NCBI GenBank assembly: GCA_031431125.1
Contig: JANPCX010000012.1
Location: 1-64,000 of the forward strand
Length of the DNA stretch: 64,000 nucleotides
Source of the DNA: JANPCX01 sp031431125
Lineage (GTDB): Bacteria; Pseudomonadota; Gammaproteobacteria; Burkholderiales; Burkholderiaceae_C
Direction of reading: 5' to 3'
Made by a program: the position numbers and the translations under genes. Positions within the stretch are counted from its first letter, which is position 1; each line of letters begins with the position of its first letter. A model generated the notes under the pieces. That model saw nothing but the letters and a program-made list of their open reading frames with translations, was not told the DNA's origin and did no database searches. This document shows, piece by piece, positions 52,079 through 60,733 of this stretch.

Positions 52079-52191
52079 GGGCGGGTTGCTGCTGGACAGT
52101 TCAGTGGGAAGGGGGCACGCGCGGTGGTCTGGATGGGGTATTGAGCGACGTAACAGGACGTACGGACCGCTCAGGTAAACCCGCGACAGGC

Positions 52192-52219
52192 TTGATTCCT
52201 GTCATGGCGGTGCAATAAT
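52192..52219 (+). promoter_or_regulatory. Promoter of rppH
   Basis: TTGATT (52192-52197) and AATAAT (52214-52219) are spaced by 16 bases. Because the -10 box overlaps the ATG at 52218, that ATG cannot be the translation start of this transcript; the ATG at 52248 fits. Confidence 0.5.
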
Positions 52220-52247
52220 GATTTCAACTAAAAATTTGGGGTTGATT

Positions 52248-52850
52248 ATGCTCGACCGTGATGGGTTCAGGCCCAACGTCGGCATCATCCTGCTCAATCC
52301 GCGCAACCAGGTTTTCTGGGGCAAGCGCATCAGGACACATTCTTGGCAGTTCCCGCAAGGGGGCATCAAGTATGGCGAGACGCCCGAGCAGGCGATGTTC
52401 CGTGAGCTCCACGAAGAAGTGGGGCTCGTACCTGACCATGTGCGCATTTTGGCGCGCACACGCGATTGGCTGCGTTATGAGGTGCCGGATCATTTCATTC
52501 GCCGCGATGCGCGTGGGCACTACAAAGGTCAGAAACAAATTTGGTTCTTGTTGCAACTCGCCGGCCGCGACACCGACGTTAATTTGCGCGCCACCGACCA
52601 CCCCGAGTTCGACGCCTGGCGCTGGAACGACTACTGGGTTCCCCTGGAAGCCGTGATTGAGTTCAAGCGCGATGTCTACCAAATGGCGCTGACCGAGTTG
52701 GCCCGCCACATTCCTCGAACCGGCGTGCACAACCGCTACCTGCGTGGCGGGACGATTTCTCATTCGCATGAAGACGACTTGGCTCAAGCACCACAGTCCT
52801 TCAGCAATTTAGAAACCGCCCCCGCGCCGAGGGACGAGGAAAACCGCTGA
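52248..52850 (+). CDS. rppH: RNA 5'-pyrophosphohydrolase RppH
   Basis: About 200 residues from the ATG at 52248, giving the canonical start MLDRDGFRPNVGIILLN; an earlier ATG (52218) adds ten unusual residues and overlaps the promoter. The Nudix box GGIKYGETPEQAMFRELHEEVGL (split here: GGIKYGE, then RELHEEVGL) is complete, and KRIRTHSWQFPQ and IWFLLQL are typical. RppH removes pyrophosphate from mRNA 5' ends to start decay. The C-terminal 40 residues are Ser/Ala/Pro-rich and probably disordered. It is convergent with proB with 16 bases between. Confidence 0.94.
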   Translation: MLDRDGFRPNVGIILLNPRNQVFWGKRIRTHSWQFPQGGIKYGETPEQAMFRELHEEVGLVPDHVRILARTRDWLRYEVPDHFIRRDARGHYKGQKQIWFLLQLAGRDTDVNLRATDHPEFDAWRWNDYWVPLEAVIEFKRDVYQMALTELARHIPRTGVHNRYLRGGTISHSHEDDLAQAPQSFSNLETAPAPRDEENR

Positions 52851-52866
52851 GGTTCTTGACCAGCCG

Positions 52867-54003
52867 TCACACCGATGGTGACGTGCTGAGCACCAGGTTG
52901 TCGCGGTGAATCATTTCTGGCTCGCCGGTAAACCCCAACAGGCGCTCAAACTCGGTTGAGGGCTTGCGGGCAATCAAGCGTGCCTGGCTGCTGGCGTAGT
53001 TCGCAAGGCCCCGCGCAATTTCTCGGCCTTGTTCGTCTTTCACCGCAATCACGTCCCCGCGGTGAAACTCGCCTTGCACATCGACCATGCCTATGGGCAA
53101 CAGGCTCTTGCCTTCGCCCTGGAGTTTGATAACGGCACCGGCGTCAATCAATACGGCGCCGGGCAATTGCAGATGGTCGGCCATCCACTGCTTACGTGCG
53201 GTGAGTTTCGGCGTCGTCGCCAGCAACAAGGTTCCTATGGCTTCGCCTTGAGACAAACGAATGAGCGCATCCGGCTCGCGCCCCCAAGCGATCACCGTGC
53301 TCGCGCCGCTGTGCGCCGCGCGCTTGGCAGCCAGGATTTTGGTGATCATGCCGCCGCGGCCGATGCTGCTACCCGCACCGCCAGCCATACGCTCCAGTTC
53401 CGTATCTCCCGCTTGCGCTTCATGAATGAAACGCGCATTCGGGTCACGCCTGGGATCGGCCGAATAGAGACCTTTTTGATCGGTCAAGATCACGAGCGCA
53501 TCCGCCTCCACCAAGTTGGCCACCAACGCACCCAAGGTGTCGTTGTCACCGAACTTGATTTCATCGGTCACAACGGTGTCGTTCTCGTTGATGACGGGCA
53601 CCACGTTCAGTCCCAGCAAGGTCACCAGGGTGGAACGTGCGTTCAGGTAACGCTCGCGGTCGGCCAGGTCAGCATGGGTCAGCAGTACCTGCGCACTGCC
53701 CATGCCCTCTTGTTTGAGTTTGCTTTCGTAGATTTGCACCAAACCCATTTGCCCCACCGCCGCGGCGGCTTGCAGTTCATGGATTTCTTTGGGCCGCTGT
53801 GACCAACCGAGGCGTTTCATGCCTTCGGCAATGGCACCGCTGGACACCATCAACACCTCGCGGCCGTCACGGGCAAGGTGGGCAATTTGACGGCACCAAT
53901 TGCCTATGGCCTCTTCGTCGACACCTCGACCTTCGTTGGTGACGAGGCTGGAGCCCACCTTCACCACAATACGCCGGGCCGTTTGCATCACGGTAGGACT
54001 CAT
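52867..54003 (-). CDS. proB: Glutamate 5-kinase
   Basis: The 378-residue kinase starts proline synthesis by phosphorylating glutamate. The N-terminal amino-acid-kinase domain has RIVVKVGSSLVTNEG, VSSGAIAEGMKRLG, VPVINENDTVVTDEI, FGDNDTLGALVANLVEAD and GGMITKILAAKRAAHSG. A C-terminal PUA domain occupies about residues 285-375. The ATG overlaps the end of obgE (ATGA), so the two are translationally coupled in the rplU-rpmA-obgE-proB run. Confidence 0.96.
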   Translation of the reverse strand: MSPTVMQTARRIVVKVGSSLVTNEGRGVDEEAIGNWCRQIAHLARDGREVLMVSSGAIAEGMKRLGWSQRPKEIHELQAAAAVGQMGLVQIYESKLKQEGMGSAQVLLTHADLADRERYLNARSTLVTLLGLNVVPVINENDTVVTDEIKFGDNDTLGALVANLVEADALVILTDQKGLYSADPRRDPNARFIHEAQAGDTELERMAGGAGSSIGRGGMITKILAAKRAAHSGASTVIAWGREPDALIRLSQGEAIGTLLLATTPKLTARKQWMADHLQLPGAVLIDAGAVIKLQGEGKSLLPIGMVDVQGEFHRGDVIAVKDEQGREIARGLANYASSQARLIARKPSTEFERLLGFTGEPEMIHRDNLVLSTSPSV

Positions 54004-55076
54004 GGCGACTCGGTCTCCTCGCCTTTCGCAGCGAATCGTGGATCGGGGTCGTCGGGAATCACTTGTTTGAGATGAGCCACATGCTCGTAAACCGCACGAA
54101 CGAGTGCATCACAACCCGCACGGTTCAAAGCCGAAATCTCAAAAACAGGCCCTTTCCATTTCAGGCGCTTGATGAAATCTTTGACCCGAGCGGCACGCTC
54201 TTCCTCGGGAACCATGTCCAGCTTGTTCAGAACAATCCAGCGAGGTTTGTCTGCCAGCGACGCATCGTATTTTTTTAACTCGGCCGCGATCACTTTGATT
54301 TGTTTGACCGGGTCGACACCTTCGTCGAAGGGTGCAAAGTCAACCAGGTGCAACAGCAGATGGGTGCGCTGCAAATGGCGCAAAAAATAGTGCCCCAAGC
54401 CGGCGCCCTCAGAAGCACCTTCAATCAGGCCGGGAATGTCGGCCACCACAAAACTTTGCTCCGCCGCGACACGCACCACGCCGAGGTTTGGATGCAAGGT
54501 GGTGAAGGGGTAGTCCGCTATTTTAGGCCGCGCGTTCGAAATGGCGGTGATCAAAGTGGACTTGCCCGCATTGGGCATGCCGAGCAGTCCCACATCAGCC
54601 AACACACGCAGCTCCAACTTAACCTTGCGCTGCTCGCCCGGCCAGCCGGGGGTTTTTTGCCGGGGTGCCCGGTTGGTGCTGGTTTTGAAATGCAAATTTC
54701 CAAAACCGCCGTCACCGCCTTTGAGCAAGAGAATTTTTTCATCCGGGACCAAGAGCTCGGCCAGCACCTCGTCGGTCTCAAAGACTTTGATGATGGTGCC
54801 CATGGGCATGCGCAAGACGATGTCTTCTGCGGCCGCGCCAAACTGATCGGAGCCACGGCCGTTCTCGCCCCGACGCGCCTCGTGCCGACGTGCATAGCGG
54901 TAGTCGATCAGCGTGTTCAGGTTGCGGTCGCCGACGGCGTAGACGCTGCCGCCACGACCGCCATCGCCACCATTGGGGCCACCAAACGGCAAGAATTTTT
55001 CCCGCCGAAAACTCATGCAGCCGCTGCCACCTTCGCCAGCGATGATGTCGATCACGGCCTCGTCAACAAATTTCAT
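54000..55076 (-). CDS. obgE: GTPase Obg/CgtA
   Basis: The 358-residue GTPase has the glycine-rich Obg fold (GEGGSGCMSFRREKFLPFGG, GGDGGRGGSVYA) at residues 1-158. The G domain has G1 GMPNAGKSTLI, G3 VADIPGLIEGASEGAGLG, G4 LNKLDM and G5 ISALNRAG. It monitors ribosome assembly and stress. It overlaps proB and is preceded nine bases upstream by a small membrane-protein gene. Confidence 0.96.
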   Translation of the reverse strand: MKFVDEAVIDIIAGEGGSGCMSFRREKFLPFGGPNGGDGGRGGSVYAVGDRNLNTLIDYRYARRHEARRGENGRGSDQFGAAAEDIVLRMPMGTIIKVFETDEVLAELLVPDEKILLLKGGDGGFGNLHFKTSTNRAPRQKTPGWPGEQRKVKLELRVLADVGLLGMPNAGKSTLITAISNARPKIADYPFTTLHPNLGVVRVAAEQSFVVADIPGLIEGASEGAGLGHYFLRHLQRTHLLLHLVDFAPFDEGVDPVKQIKVIAAELKKYDASLADKPRWIVLNKLDMVPEEERAARVKDFIKRLKWKGPVFEISALNRAGCDALVRAVYEHVAHLKQVIPDDPDPRFAAKGEETESP

Positions 55077-55085
55077 GGTGTCTCT

Positions 55086-55274
55086 TCAAGACTTGTCGCT
55101 GGAATCAGCAGATGGGGATTTATCACCCGGCCGATGCGTAAAAATAGACCACAGGCCAAGGGCAATCAGCAGCAAGGGCCACCACTGCCGCAACCACCCC
55201 CAGCTGAACAAGCCGAAGTTGTGTGCAAGCAATACTGCGCCCACCGCGATCAAGATCAAACCACTCTTGTTCAT
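55086..55274 (-). CDS. Small two-helix membrane protein (LiaF/LiaI-like TM)
   Basis: The 62-residue protein contains two hydrophobic helices: SGLILIAVGAVLLAHNFGLF and WWPLLLIALGLWSIF. They are joined by the aromatic turn SWGWLRQWW, and a polar Ser/Asp/Lys tail follows. The pattern G-x-x-LL-x-N-x(G)L-W...WWP-LLI-GLW is typical of DUF5668/LiaI-LiaF-like transmembrane regions. It lies between rpmA and obgE, nine bases from obgE, and has an AGGAGAA site upstream. Function unknown. Confidence 0.72.
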   Translation of the reverse strand: MNKSGLILIAVGAVLLAHNFGLFSWGWLRQWWPLLLIALGLWSIFTHRPGDKSPSADSSDKS

Positions 55275-55363
55275 GGGTTCTCCTACAACTGTTTCAGCAA
55301 CACTGATCGGCCATGGTAGCCCAGCCGTCTCACCGTACCAGTGGTATTGCCCGGCTCAGAAAG

Positions 55364-55391
55364 CACAAACCCCGGCGAACCGGGGTTTGTG
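55364..55391 (-). terminator. Strong hairpin after rpmA
   Basis: A 12-bp perfect stem (55364-55375 with 55380-55391) closes a 4-base loop, TTCG when read on the minus strand. It sits 20 bases past the rpmA stop. The following minus-strand bases (CTTTCTG) are only moderately T-rich, so it may be a partial terminator or a processing/stability hairpin between rpmA and the small membrane protein gene. Confidence 0.7.
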
Positions 55392-55411
55392 TCGGCAAGC
55401 CGCAGCAAGCC

Positions 55412-55669
55412 TCAGGCGGACTTGACGTTCACCGTCTTGCGATTCAATGGGCCCTTGACGGCAAAGTGCACTTCACCATCGACCAAGGCGAACAAGGTGT
55501 GGTCCTTGCCAATGCCGACGTTCACACCTGGGTGAAAACGCGTACCGCGCTGGCGAACGATGATGGAACCAGCCGAAATGACTTGGCCACCAAAGGCCTT
55601 GACGCCCAGCATCTTGGGTTGAGAGTCGCGGCCGTTCCGTGTGGAACCGCCGCCTTTTTTCTGTGCCAT
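55412..55669 (-). CDS. rpmA: 50S ribosomal protein L27
   Basis: The 85-residue protein starts MAQKKGGGSTRNGRDSQ and continues KMLGVKAFGGQ, RQRGTRFHPGVNVG and LVDGEVHFAVKG, all diagnostic of L27. Its N-terminal tail reaches the peptidyl-transferase centre. An AAGGAG site precedes the ATG. It lies 32 bases downstream of rplU. Confidence 0.97.
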   Translation of the reverse strand: MAQKKGGGSTRNGRDSQPKMLGVKAFGGQVISAGSIIVRQRGTRFHPGVNVGIGKDHTLFALVDGEVHFAVKGPLNRKTVNVKSA

Positions 55670-55701
55670 GGATCAATACTCCTTAGGTTAACGGCGGCGA
55701 A

Positions 55702-56013
55702 TCAAACGTTAAACGCACCGATTTGCAATTCGGTGTAGTTTTGACGATGTCCCTGACGCTTCTGGTAGTGCTTACGGCGACGCATTTTGAAAATGCGCAC
55801 TTTGTCGTGCCGTCCATGAGCCACCACCGTGGCCCTCACGCTGGCACCTGTCACCAAGGGAGTCCCAATCTTCAGGTCCGCACCCGCACCAATGGCAAGT
55901 ACTTGGTCGATCGTGATCTCTTGGCCAACATCCGCAGCAATCTGTTCTACTTTAATTTTTTCGCCAGCGACAACTTTGTATTGTTTGCCGCCAGTTTTTA
56001 TGAGCGCGTACAT
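55702..56013 (-). CDS. rplU: 50S ribosomal protein L21
   Basis: The 103-residue protein from the ATG at 56013 (MYALIKTGGKQYKVVAGEK) is a typical L21, ending KRQGHRQNYTELQIGAFNV. An upstream in-frame ATG adds seven residues not found in L21. It is the first gene of the rplU-rpmA-(small membrane protein)-obgE-proB run. Confidence 0.97.
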   Translation of the reverse strand: MYALIKTGGKQYKVVAGEKIKVEQIAADVGQEITIDQVLAIGAGADLKIGTPLVTGASVRATVVAHGRHDKVRIFKMRRRKHYQKRQGHRQNYTELQIGAFNV

Positions 56014-56348
56014 ATCAGCCCTTTCAATGAACAACGAGCACGGCAGGCCTCACGAGACCATGAGAAACTGCTGCACCATCCAAACCCGCACCGACTCGAC
56101 CAATTTTTTCTGATCTGCGACCAACCGTCACCGAGTCGGGTTTTCGTCCAGCCGCCAAACGGCCAAATCGCGCGAAGCCTTAAATTATAGCATGAAGAGC
56201 ACTTTTTGCCATGCTCTATGCAGCGCGGTCGCCTCACGACGTGGTCCAGACAGAATGCCGCGCTACCATTTCTATAATTTAGGTAGTCCTGCAAGTCCGC
56301 TCGCGCCTCCTCGCCGGTGCGCCACTCATCACCCTTGGCAATGACCCC
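56014..56348. promoter_or_regulatory. Divergent promoter region rplU / ispB (335 bases)
   Basis: A perfect -10 box on the minus strand (TATAAT, plus-strand 56184-56189) with a weak -35 (TGGCAA, 56206-56211) should serve rplU. A perfect TATAAT on the plus strand (56273-56278) should serve ispB, with no good -35 seen. The rplU leader would be about 165 bases, long enough for control, but I could not define a conserved structure. There is no gene in this interval. Confidence 0.55.
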
Positions 56349-57314
56349 GTGAACGTTTCCGAACTCCCCACCATGGCCGACGACATGGCCCAAGTGGATG
56401 CCGTGATACAGCGACGCTTACATTCAGATGTCGCCCTGATCCAACAAATTTCTCACTACATCGTTGGTGCGGGAGGCAAACGACTGCGACCCATGTTGGT
56501 GCTGCTGTTCTCCCAGGCGCTGGGATTCAAGGGCCCCGAACGATGGGAGTTGGCCGCAGCGGTTGAGTTCATACACACCGCCACTTTGTTGCATGATGAC
56601 GTGGTGGATGAGTCCTCACTTCGGCGTGGGCGCGCTACAGCCAACGCTCAGTTCGGAAATGCGGCCAGTGTATTGGTCGGCGATTTTTTGTATTCGCGGG
56701 CCTTTCAAATGATGGTCTCCGTCAACAACCTGAGGGTGCTGGACGTGCTGGCGGACGCCACAAACGTGATCGCCGAGGGTGAGGTCTTGCAACTCATGAA
56801 CATGCACGACGCGGACTTGGCCGTGGATGACTACTTGCAGGTCATTCGATTTAAAACAGCCAAGCTGTTTGAGGCCAGCGCCAGACTCGGGGCCGTTTTG
56901 GGTGCCGCAAGCCCGGCCGTTGAGGACGAATGCGCTCACTATGGTCGGTGCTTGGGTACGGCATTCCAGTTGGTGGACGATCTGCTGGACTATGAAGGCG
57001 CCACGGAGCAGCTCGGAAAAAATGTTGGCGACGATTTGCGTGAAGGGAAAGCAACGCTTCCGCTTCTGCTGGCCATGTCCAAAGGATCCCCGAGCGAAAC
57101 CGCGTTGATCCGCCACGCCATTGAGCACGGTGAAGTCGCGCGCTTGGCCGACGTCGTGGACATCGTGCGGCGCACAGGTGCCATCGACGCCACGCGCACT
57201 GCAGCGCGCGCTCAGGCCGCAGAGGCGCAAGCATGTTTGCATGTTTTGCAGCCCTCCCCAGCGCGCGACCTTCTGATAAAGTTTTGCGCTGGTGCCGTCG
57301 AGCGGTCAACGTGA
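56349..57314 (+). CDS. ispB: Octaprenyl diphosphate synthase
   Basis: The 321-residue trans-prenyltransferase makes the ubiquinone side chain. The two Asp-rich motifs are LLHDDVVDESSLRRG (first) and QLVDDLLDYEG (second); GGKRLRPMLVLLF and EGEVLQL are also typical. It starts at a GTG (56349); an ATG 24 bases later is possible. It is divergent from rplU, the standard arrangement in many proteobacteria. Confidence 0.94.
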   Translation: MNVSELPTMADDMAQVDAVIQRRLHSDVALIQQISHYIVGAGGKRLRPMLVLLFSQALGFKGPERWELAAAVEFIHTATLLHDDVVDESSLRRGRATANAQFGNAASVLVGDFLYSRAFQMMVSVNNLRVLDVLADATNVIAEGEVLQLMNMHDADLAVDDYLQVIRFKTAKLFEASARLGAVLGAASPAVEDECAHYGRCLGTAFQLVDDLLDYEGATEQLGKNVGDDLREGKATLPLLLAMSKGSPSETALIRHAIEHGEVARLADVVDIVRRTGAIDATRTAARAQAAEAQACLHVLQPSPARDLLIKFCAGAVERST

Positions 57315-57377
57315 TCGCTCGGCGCGGTACCCATGAGGTGAAAAAGCACACTGGGAAGTGCGCTATTTCGCACCACA

Positions 57378-57455
57378 CGGTGGTGTAGCTTAGCCTGGTA
57401 GAGCGCTACGTTCGGGGCGTCGAGGCCGGAGGTTCGAATCCTCACACCCCGACCA
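57378..57455 (+). tRNA. tRNA-Pro(CGG), structurally degenerate
   Basis: The D-arm (GCTTAGCCTGGTAGAGC), the anticodon loop TTCGGGG with CGG at 57413-57415, T-loop GTTCGAATC and encoded CCA identify a tRNA-Pro. It is 78 bases long, one more than the usual 77. A T is inserted in the 5' acceptor strand (CGG-T-GGTG against CACCCCG), the anticodon stem has a T/C mismatch (CTACG against CGTCG), and the outermost T-stem pair is G/A. These faults suggest a decayed or unusual tRNA. The location after ispB and before pilB is usual for tRNA-Pro in Comamonadaceae. Confidence 0.7.
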
Positions 57456-57708
57456 TGCTTTCGCTACTCGCCGCCTACCGCGTTGCATTTGCTTTCGTTT
57501 TCACTGGCCCATTGACCCAATAACGCGGCGGTCTGGGCGTTTTTGCCGTTTACATCTGGGCGCCAATCGTAGATGATGAACAATTGGTTTAACTTTGCTC
57601 TCCACATGTCTGTGTTTTATGCGATTTTTCTCTTTTTGCACTAAGCACTCGGCCGCCTGGTTGGGTTTGTTCTTGTGGGTCGAGCGCCGCGCGGCGGGGG
57701 ACTAAGCC
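57456..57708 (+). other. Leader region of pilB, no gene seen
   Basis: These 253 bases between the tRNA and pilB contain no convincing ORF. T-rich stretches occur near 57595-57640 (TTTTATGCGATTTTTCTCTTTTTGCAC). I looked for a sigma-54 motif (GG-N10-GC) and found none convincing. Confidence 0.5.
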
Positions 57709-59430
57709 ATGGACGCGCTGGCGGAATCCTCACAATCGTCGCTGTCCGGCGTCGCGCGTGTACTGGTCAACGCGGGGAAACTGAACTCCAAAACTGCGGA
57801 AGATCTGGTCAAGTCTTCGCGTGAGAAGAAAACGCGGTTCGTGACCGCCTTGATTGCGAACGGCTTGGTTTCGTCCTCTGACTTGGCGCACACCCTGTCA
57901 TCGGCGCTCGCTCTGCCACTGCTGGACCTCAATGCGGTTGACGTCCACCGCCTGCCTCGCGACATCATTGACGCCAAACTCGCGATTCAGTACCACGTCG
58001 TGGTCCTTGGAAAACGGGGCAACCGACTGTTTATCGGCGGCTCAGACCCGACCGACCAGGAGGCCGTAGAACGAATCAAATTTGCGACGCAGCTTGCGCC
58101 CGAGTGGGTCATTGTCGAGCAAGACAAGCTCAACAAAATGTTGGAGGCTGCGGGCGCCAGTGTTACCGAGGCGCTTGACGCCATGGGCGCCAGCGGTGAC
58201 TTCGATTTCGAGGTCACCGAAGAACAAAACGCTGCGCAAGATATTGCAGAAGCGGCCACCGATGTCGAGGATGCCCCCGTCGTACGCTTCTTGCAAAAGA
58301 TGTTGTCAGACGCCATCAATGCGCGGGCCTCCGACTTGCACTTCGAGCCCTACGAGTACCACTACCGCGTGCGTTTTAGGGTTGACGGCGAGTTGCGCGA
58401 GATCACGCAACCTCCCATCGCCATCAAAGACAAACTCGCCTCTCGCATCAAGGTGATATCGCGCCTGGACATTTCAGAAAAACGTGTACCGCAAGACGGG
58501 CGAATGAAGTTGAAGTTTGGAAGTAAGGCCATCGACTTTCGGGTCAGCACCTTACCGACTCTGTTTGGCGAGAAGATCGTGATTCGTATCTTGGATCCGT
58601 CGAGTGCCAAAGTGGGCATTGACGCGCTGGGATACGAGAAGATCGAGAAGGATCGCCTTCTCGAGTGCATAAAACGGCCCTATGGCATGATTTTGGTGAC
58701 AGGTCCAACGGGATCAGGCAAGACGGTCTCGCTTTACACCTGCCTGAACATCCTCAATCAACCTGGTGTCAACATTGCCACGGTGGAGGATCCGGCAGAA
58801 ATTAACTTGCCGGGCGTGAACCAGGTGAACGTGAATGACCGCGCAGGCATGACATTCGCCGTCGCGCTCAAATCATTCTTGCGCCAGGATCCAGACATCA
58901 TCATGGTCGGCGAAATTCGGGATTTGGAAACTGCCGACATCGCGTTGAAAGCGGCTTCAACCGGCCACATGGTGCTGTCCACTTTGCACACCAATGACGC
59001 ACCCACGACATTGACGCGGCTCATGAACATGGGTGTGCAGCCGTTCAATATCGCCTCCAGCGTGCTGATGATCACCGCGCAGCGTTTGGCTCGAAAACTG
59101 TGCGAAAACTGCAAGGCACCGGCCGACTATCCAAGGGAAGCGCTCATCAAAGCGGGCTTTTCCGAAGAAGACCTCAACGGCAGCTGGCGTCCCTACCGTG
59201 CAGTGGGTTGTTCTGCATGCAACAACGGTTACAAGGGACGCGTAGGCATCTACCAGGTGATGCCTGTCACCGAGGCGATTCAGACCATTATTTTGAGCCA
59301 AGGCACGGCCATGGACATCGCTGTACAAGCAAAAGCTGAAGGGGTGCGCGACCTGCGCGAGTCGGGTTTAATCAAAGTTCGTGCCGGTGTCACAACACTT
59401 GAAGAAGTGATCTCGGTCACAAATGAGTAA
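57709..59430 (+). CDS. pilB: Type IV pilus assembly ATPase PilB
   Basis: The 573-residue extension ATPase powers pilin polymerisation at the inner membrane. An N-terminal MshEN-like/T2SSE domain comes first. The ATPase core has Walker A GPTGSGKTVS, Asp box (DPDIIMVGEIRDLETAD) and His box (STGHMVLSTLHTNDAPTT). The zinc-binding Cys pairs are CENCKAP and CSACNNGYKGR. It starts the pilBCD cluster, the core of type IV pilus assembly. No pilin gene is in the window. Confidence 0.96.
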   Translation: MDALAESSQSSLSGVARVLVNAGKLNSKTAEDLVKSSREKKTRFVTALIANGLVSSSDLAHTLSSALALPLLDLNAVDVHRLPRDIIDAKLAIQYHVVVLGKRGNRLFIGGSDPTDQEAVERIKFATQLAPEWVIVEQDKLNKMLEAAGASVTEALDAMGASGDFDFEVTEEQNAAQDIAEAATDVEDAPVVRFLQKMLSDAINARASDLHFEPYEYHYRVRFRVDGELREITQPPIAIKDKLASRIKVISRLDISEKRVPQDGRMKLKFGSKAIDFRVSTLPTLFGEKIVIRILDPSSAKVGIDALGYEKIEKDRLLECIKRPYGMILVTGPTGSGKTVSLYTCLNILNQPGVNIATVEDPAEINLPGVNQVNVNDRAGMTFAVALKSFLRQDPDIIMVGEIRDLETADIALKAASTGHMVLSTLHTNDAPTTLTRLMNMGVQPFNIASSVLMITAQRLARKLCENCKAPADYPREALIKAGFSEEDLNGSWRPYRAVGCSACNNGYKGRVGIYQVMPVTEAIQTIILSQGTAMDIAVQAKAEGVRDLRESGLIKVRAGVTTLEEVISVTNE

Positions 59431-59497
59431 TGCCGCGCAATAGGCAGCACAATCCGAAAAGTTGCCCCGAGCCGGGGCCCCATTCTTGGGAGGCAGC

Positions 59498-60721
59498 ATG
59501 GCGACCGCAGTAGCCGCAAAAAGAAGTATCAAGGAACTGGTGTTTGAGTGGGAAGGCAAAGACCGCAACGGCAAGGTCGTTCGTGGGGAAATGCGTGCTG
59601 GCGGCGAAGCCATGGTCAGCGCCAGTTTGCGCCGCCAGGGTATTTTGACAACCAAAGTCAAGAAGCGCCGCACCAGCGGCGGCCGCTCCATCAAACAAAA
59701 AGACATTGCGATCTTCACCCGTCAGCTTGCGACCATGATGAAAGCTGGCGTGCCCTTGATCCAGTCGTTTGACATCGTGGCTCGCGGAAGCCCCAACCCC
59801 AAGCTGACCCGGCTGCTCACCGACATCCGTTCCGATGTTGAAACAGGCACGAGTTTGTCGTCCGCCTTGCGCAAGCATCCGCTGTACTTTGATGCCTTGT
59901 ATTGCAACTTGGTGGAAGCGGGCGAAGCCGGTGGTATCTTGGAAGCGCTGCTAGAGCGGCTCGCGCTTTACCAAGAAAAGACCATGGCCATCAAGAACAA
60001 GATCAAGTCGGCTCTGATTTACCCCGTGGCTGTGCTTGTGGTGGCCTTTGTGGTGTTGGCGGTGATCATGATTTTCGTGATCCCCGCATTCAAAGAGGTG
60101 TTCAGCAATTTCGGCGCGGATTTGCCGGCCCCCACTTTGGCCGTGATGGCCATGTCGGAGTTTTTTGTGAGTTATTGGTGGGCAATTTTTGCGTTCGTGG
60201 GTGGCGGAACTTACTTTTTTCTGGAGTCCTGGAAACGCTCGGAAAAAATGCAAAGGGCCATGGATCGTTTGTTGCTCAAGGTACCCGTGTTTGGTGACCT
60301 GGTGAATAAATCGGCGATTGCACGCTGGACACGAACTCTGTCGACGATGTTTGCTGCGGGTGTCCCGCTGGTGGAAGCGCTCGACTCGGTGGGCGGCGCT
60401 GCAGGCAATGCCGTGTTCAAAGAGGCGACCGATCAGATTCAGAAGGATGTGTCGACGGGCGCAGCCCTCACGACATCGATGCAAACCACCGGCGTGTTTC
60501 CAAGCATGGTGTTGCAGATGACCGCCATTGGTGAAGAGTCCGGTTCCCTGGACCACATGCTGGCGAAGGCGGCCGAGTTCTACGAAGATGAAGTTGACGA
60601 AGCAGTAAAGGGACTGTCTAGCCTGATGGAGCCATTCATCATCGTGATACTGGGTACCTTGATCGGCGGCATCGTCGTGTCGATGTACCTGCCCATCTTC
60701 AAACTGGGTCAAGTGGTCTGA
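59498..60721 (+). CDS. pilC: Type IV pilus inner-membrane platform protein PilC
   Basis: About 407 residues from the ATG at 59498 (MATAVAAKRSIKELVFEWEG). Two homologous T2SSF domains each begin with a FTRQLATMMKAGVPLIQ or WTRTLSTMFAAGVPLVEALD motif. Three membrane segments are visible (VAVLVVAFVVLAVIMIFVIP, WWAIFAFVGGGTYFF, IIVILGTLIGGIVVSMYLPIF). It forms the rotor that PilB drives. It ends 12 bases before pilD. Confidence 0.95.
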   Translation: MATAVAAKRSIKELVFEWEGKDRNGKVVRGEMRAGGEAMVSASLRRQGILTTKVKKRRTSGGRSIKQKDIAIFTRQLATMMKAGVPLIQSFDIVARGSPNPKLTRLLTDIRSDVETGTSLSSALRKHPLYFDALYCNLVEAGEAGGILEALLERLALYQEKTMAIKNKIKSALIYPVAVLVVAFVVLAVIMIFVIPAFKEVFSNFGADLPAPTLAVMAMSEFFVSYWWAIFAFVGGGTYFFLESWKRSEKMQRAMDRLLLKVPVFGDLVNKSAIARWTRTLSTMFAAGVPLVEALDSVGGAAGNAVFKEATDQIQKDVSTGAALTTSMQTTGVFPSMVLQMTAIGEESGSLDHMLAKAAEFYEDEVDEAVKGLSSLMEPFIIVILGTLIGGIVVSMYLPIFKLGQVV

Positions 60722-60733
60722 TTCAAGCCACGG

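Noticed and set aside
57456..57708. Sigma-54 promoter for pilB
   Set aside because: No GG-N10-GC pair with the proper flanks was found in the leader.
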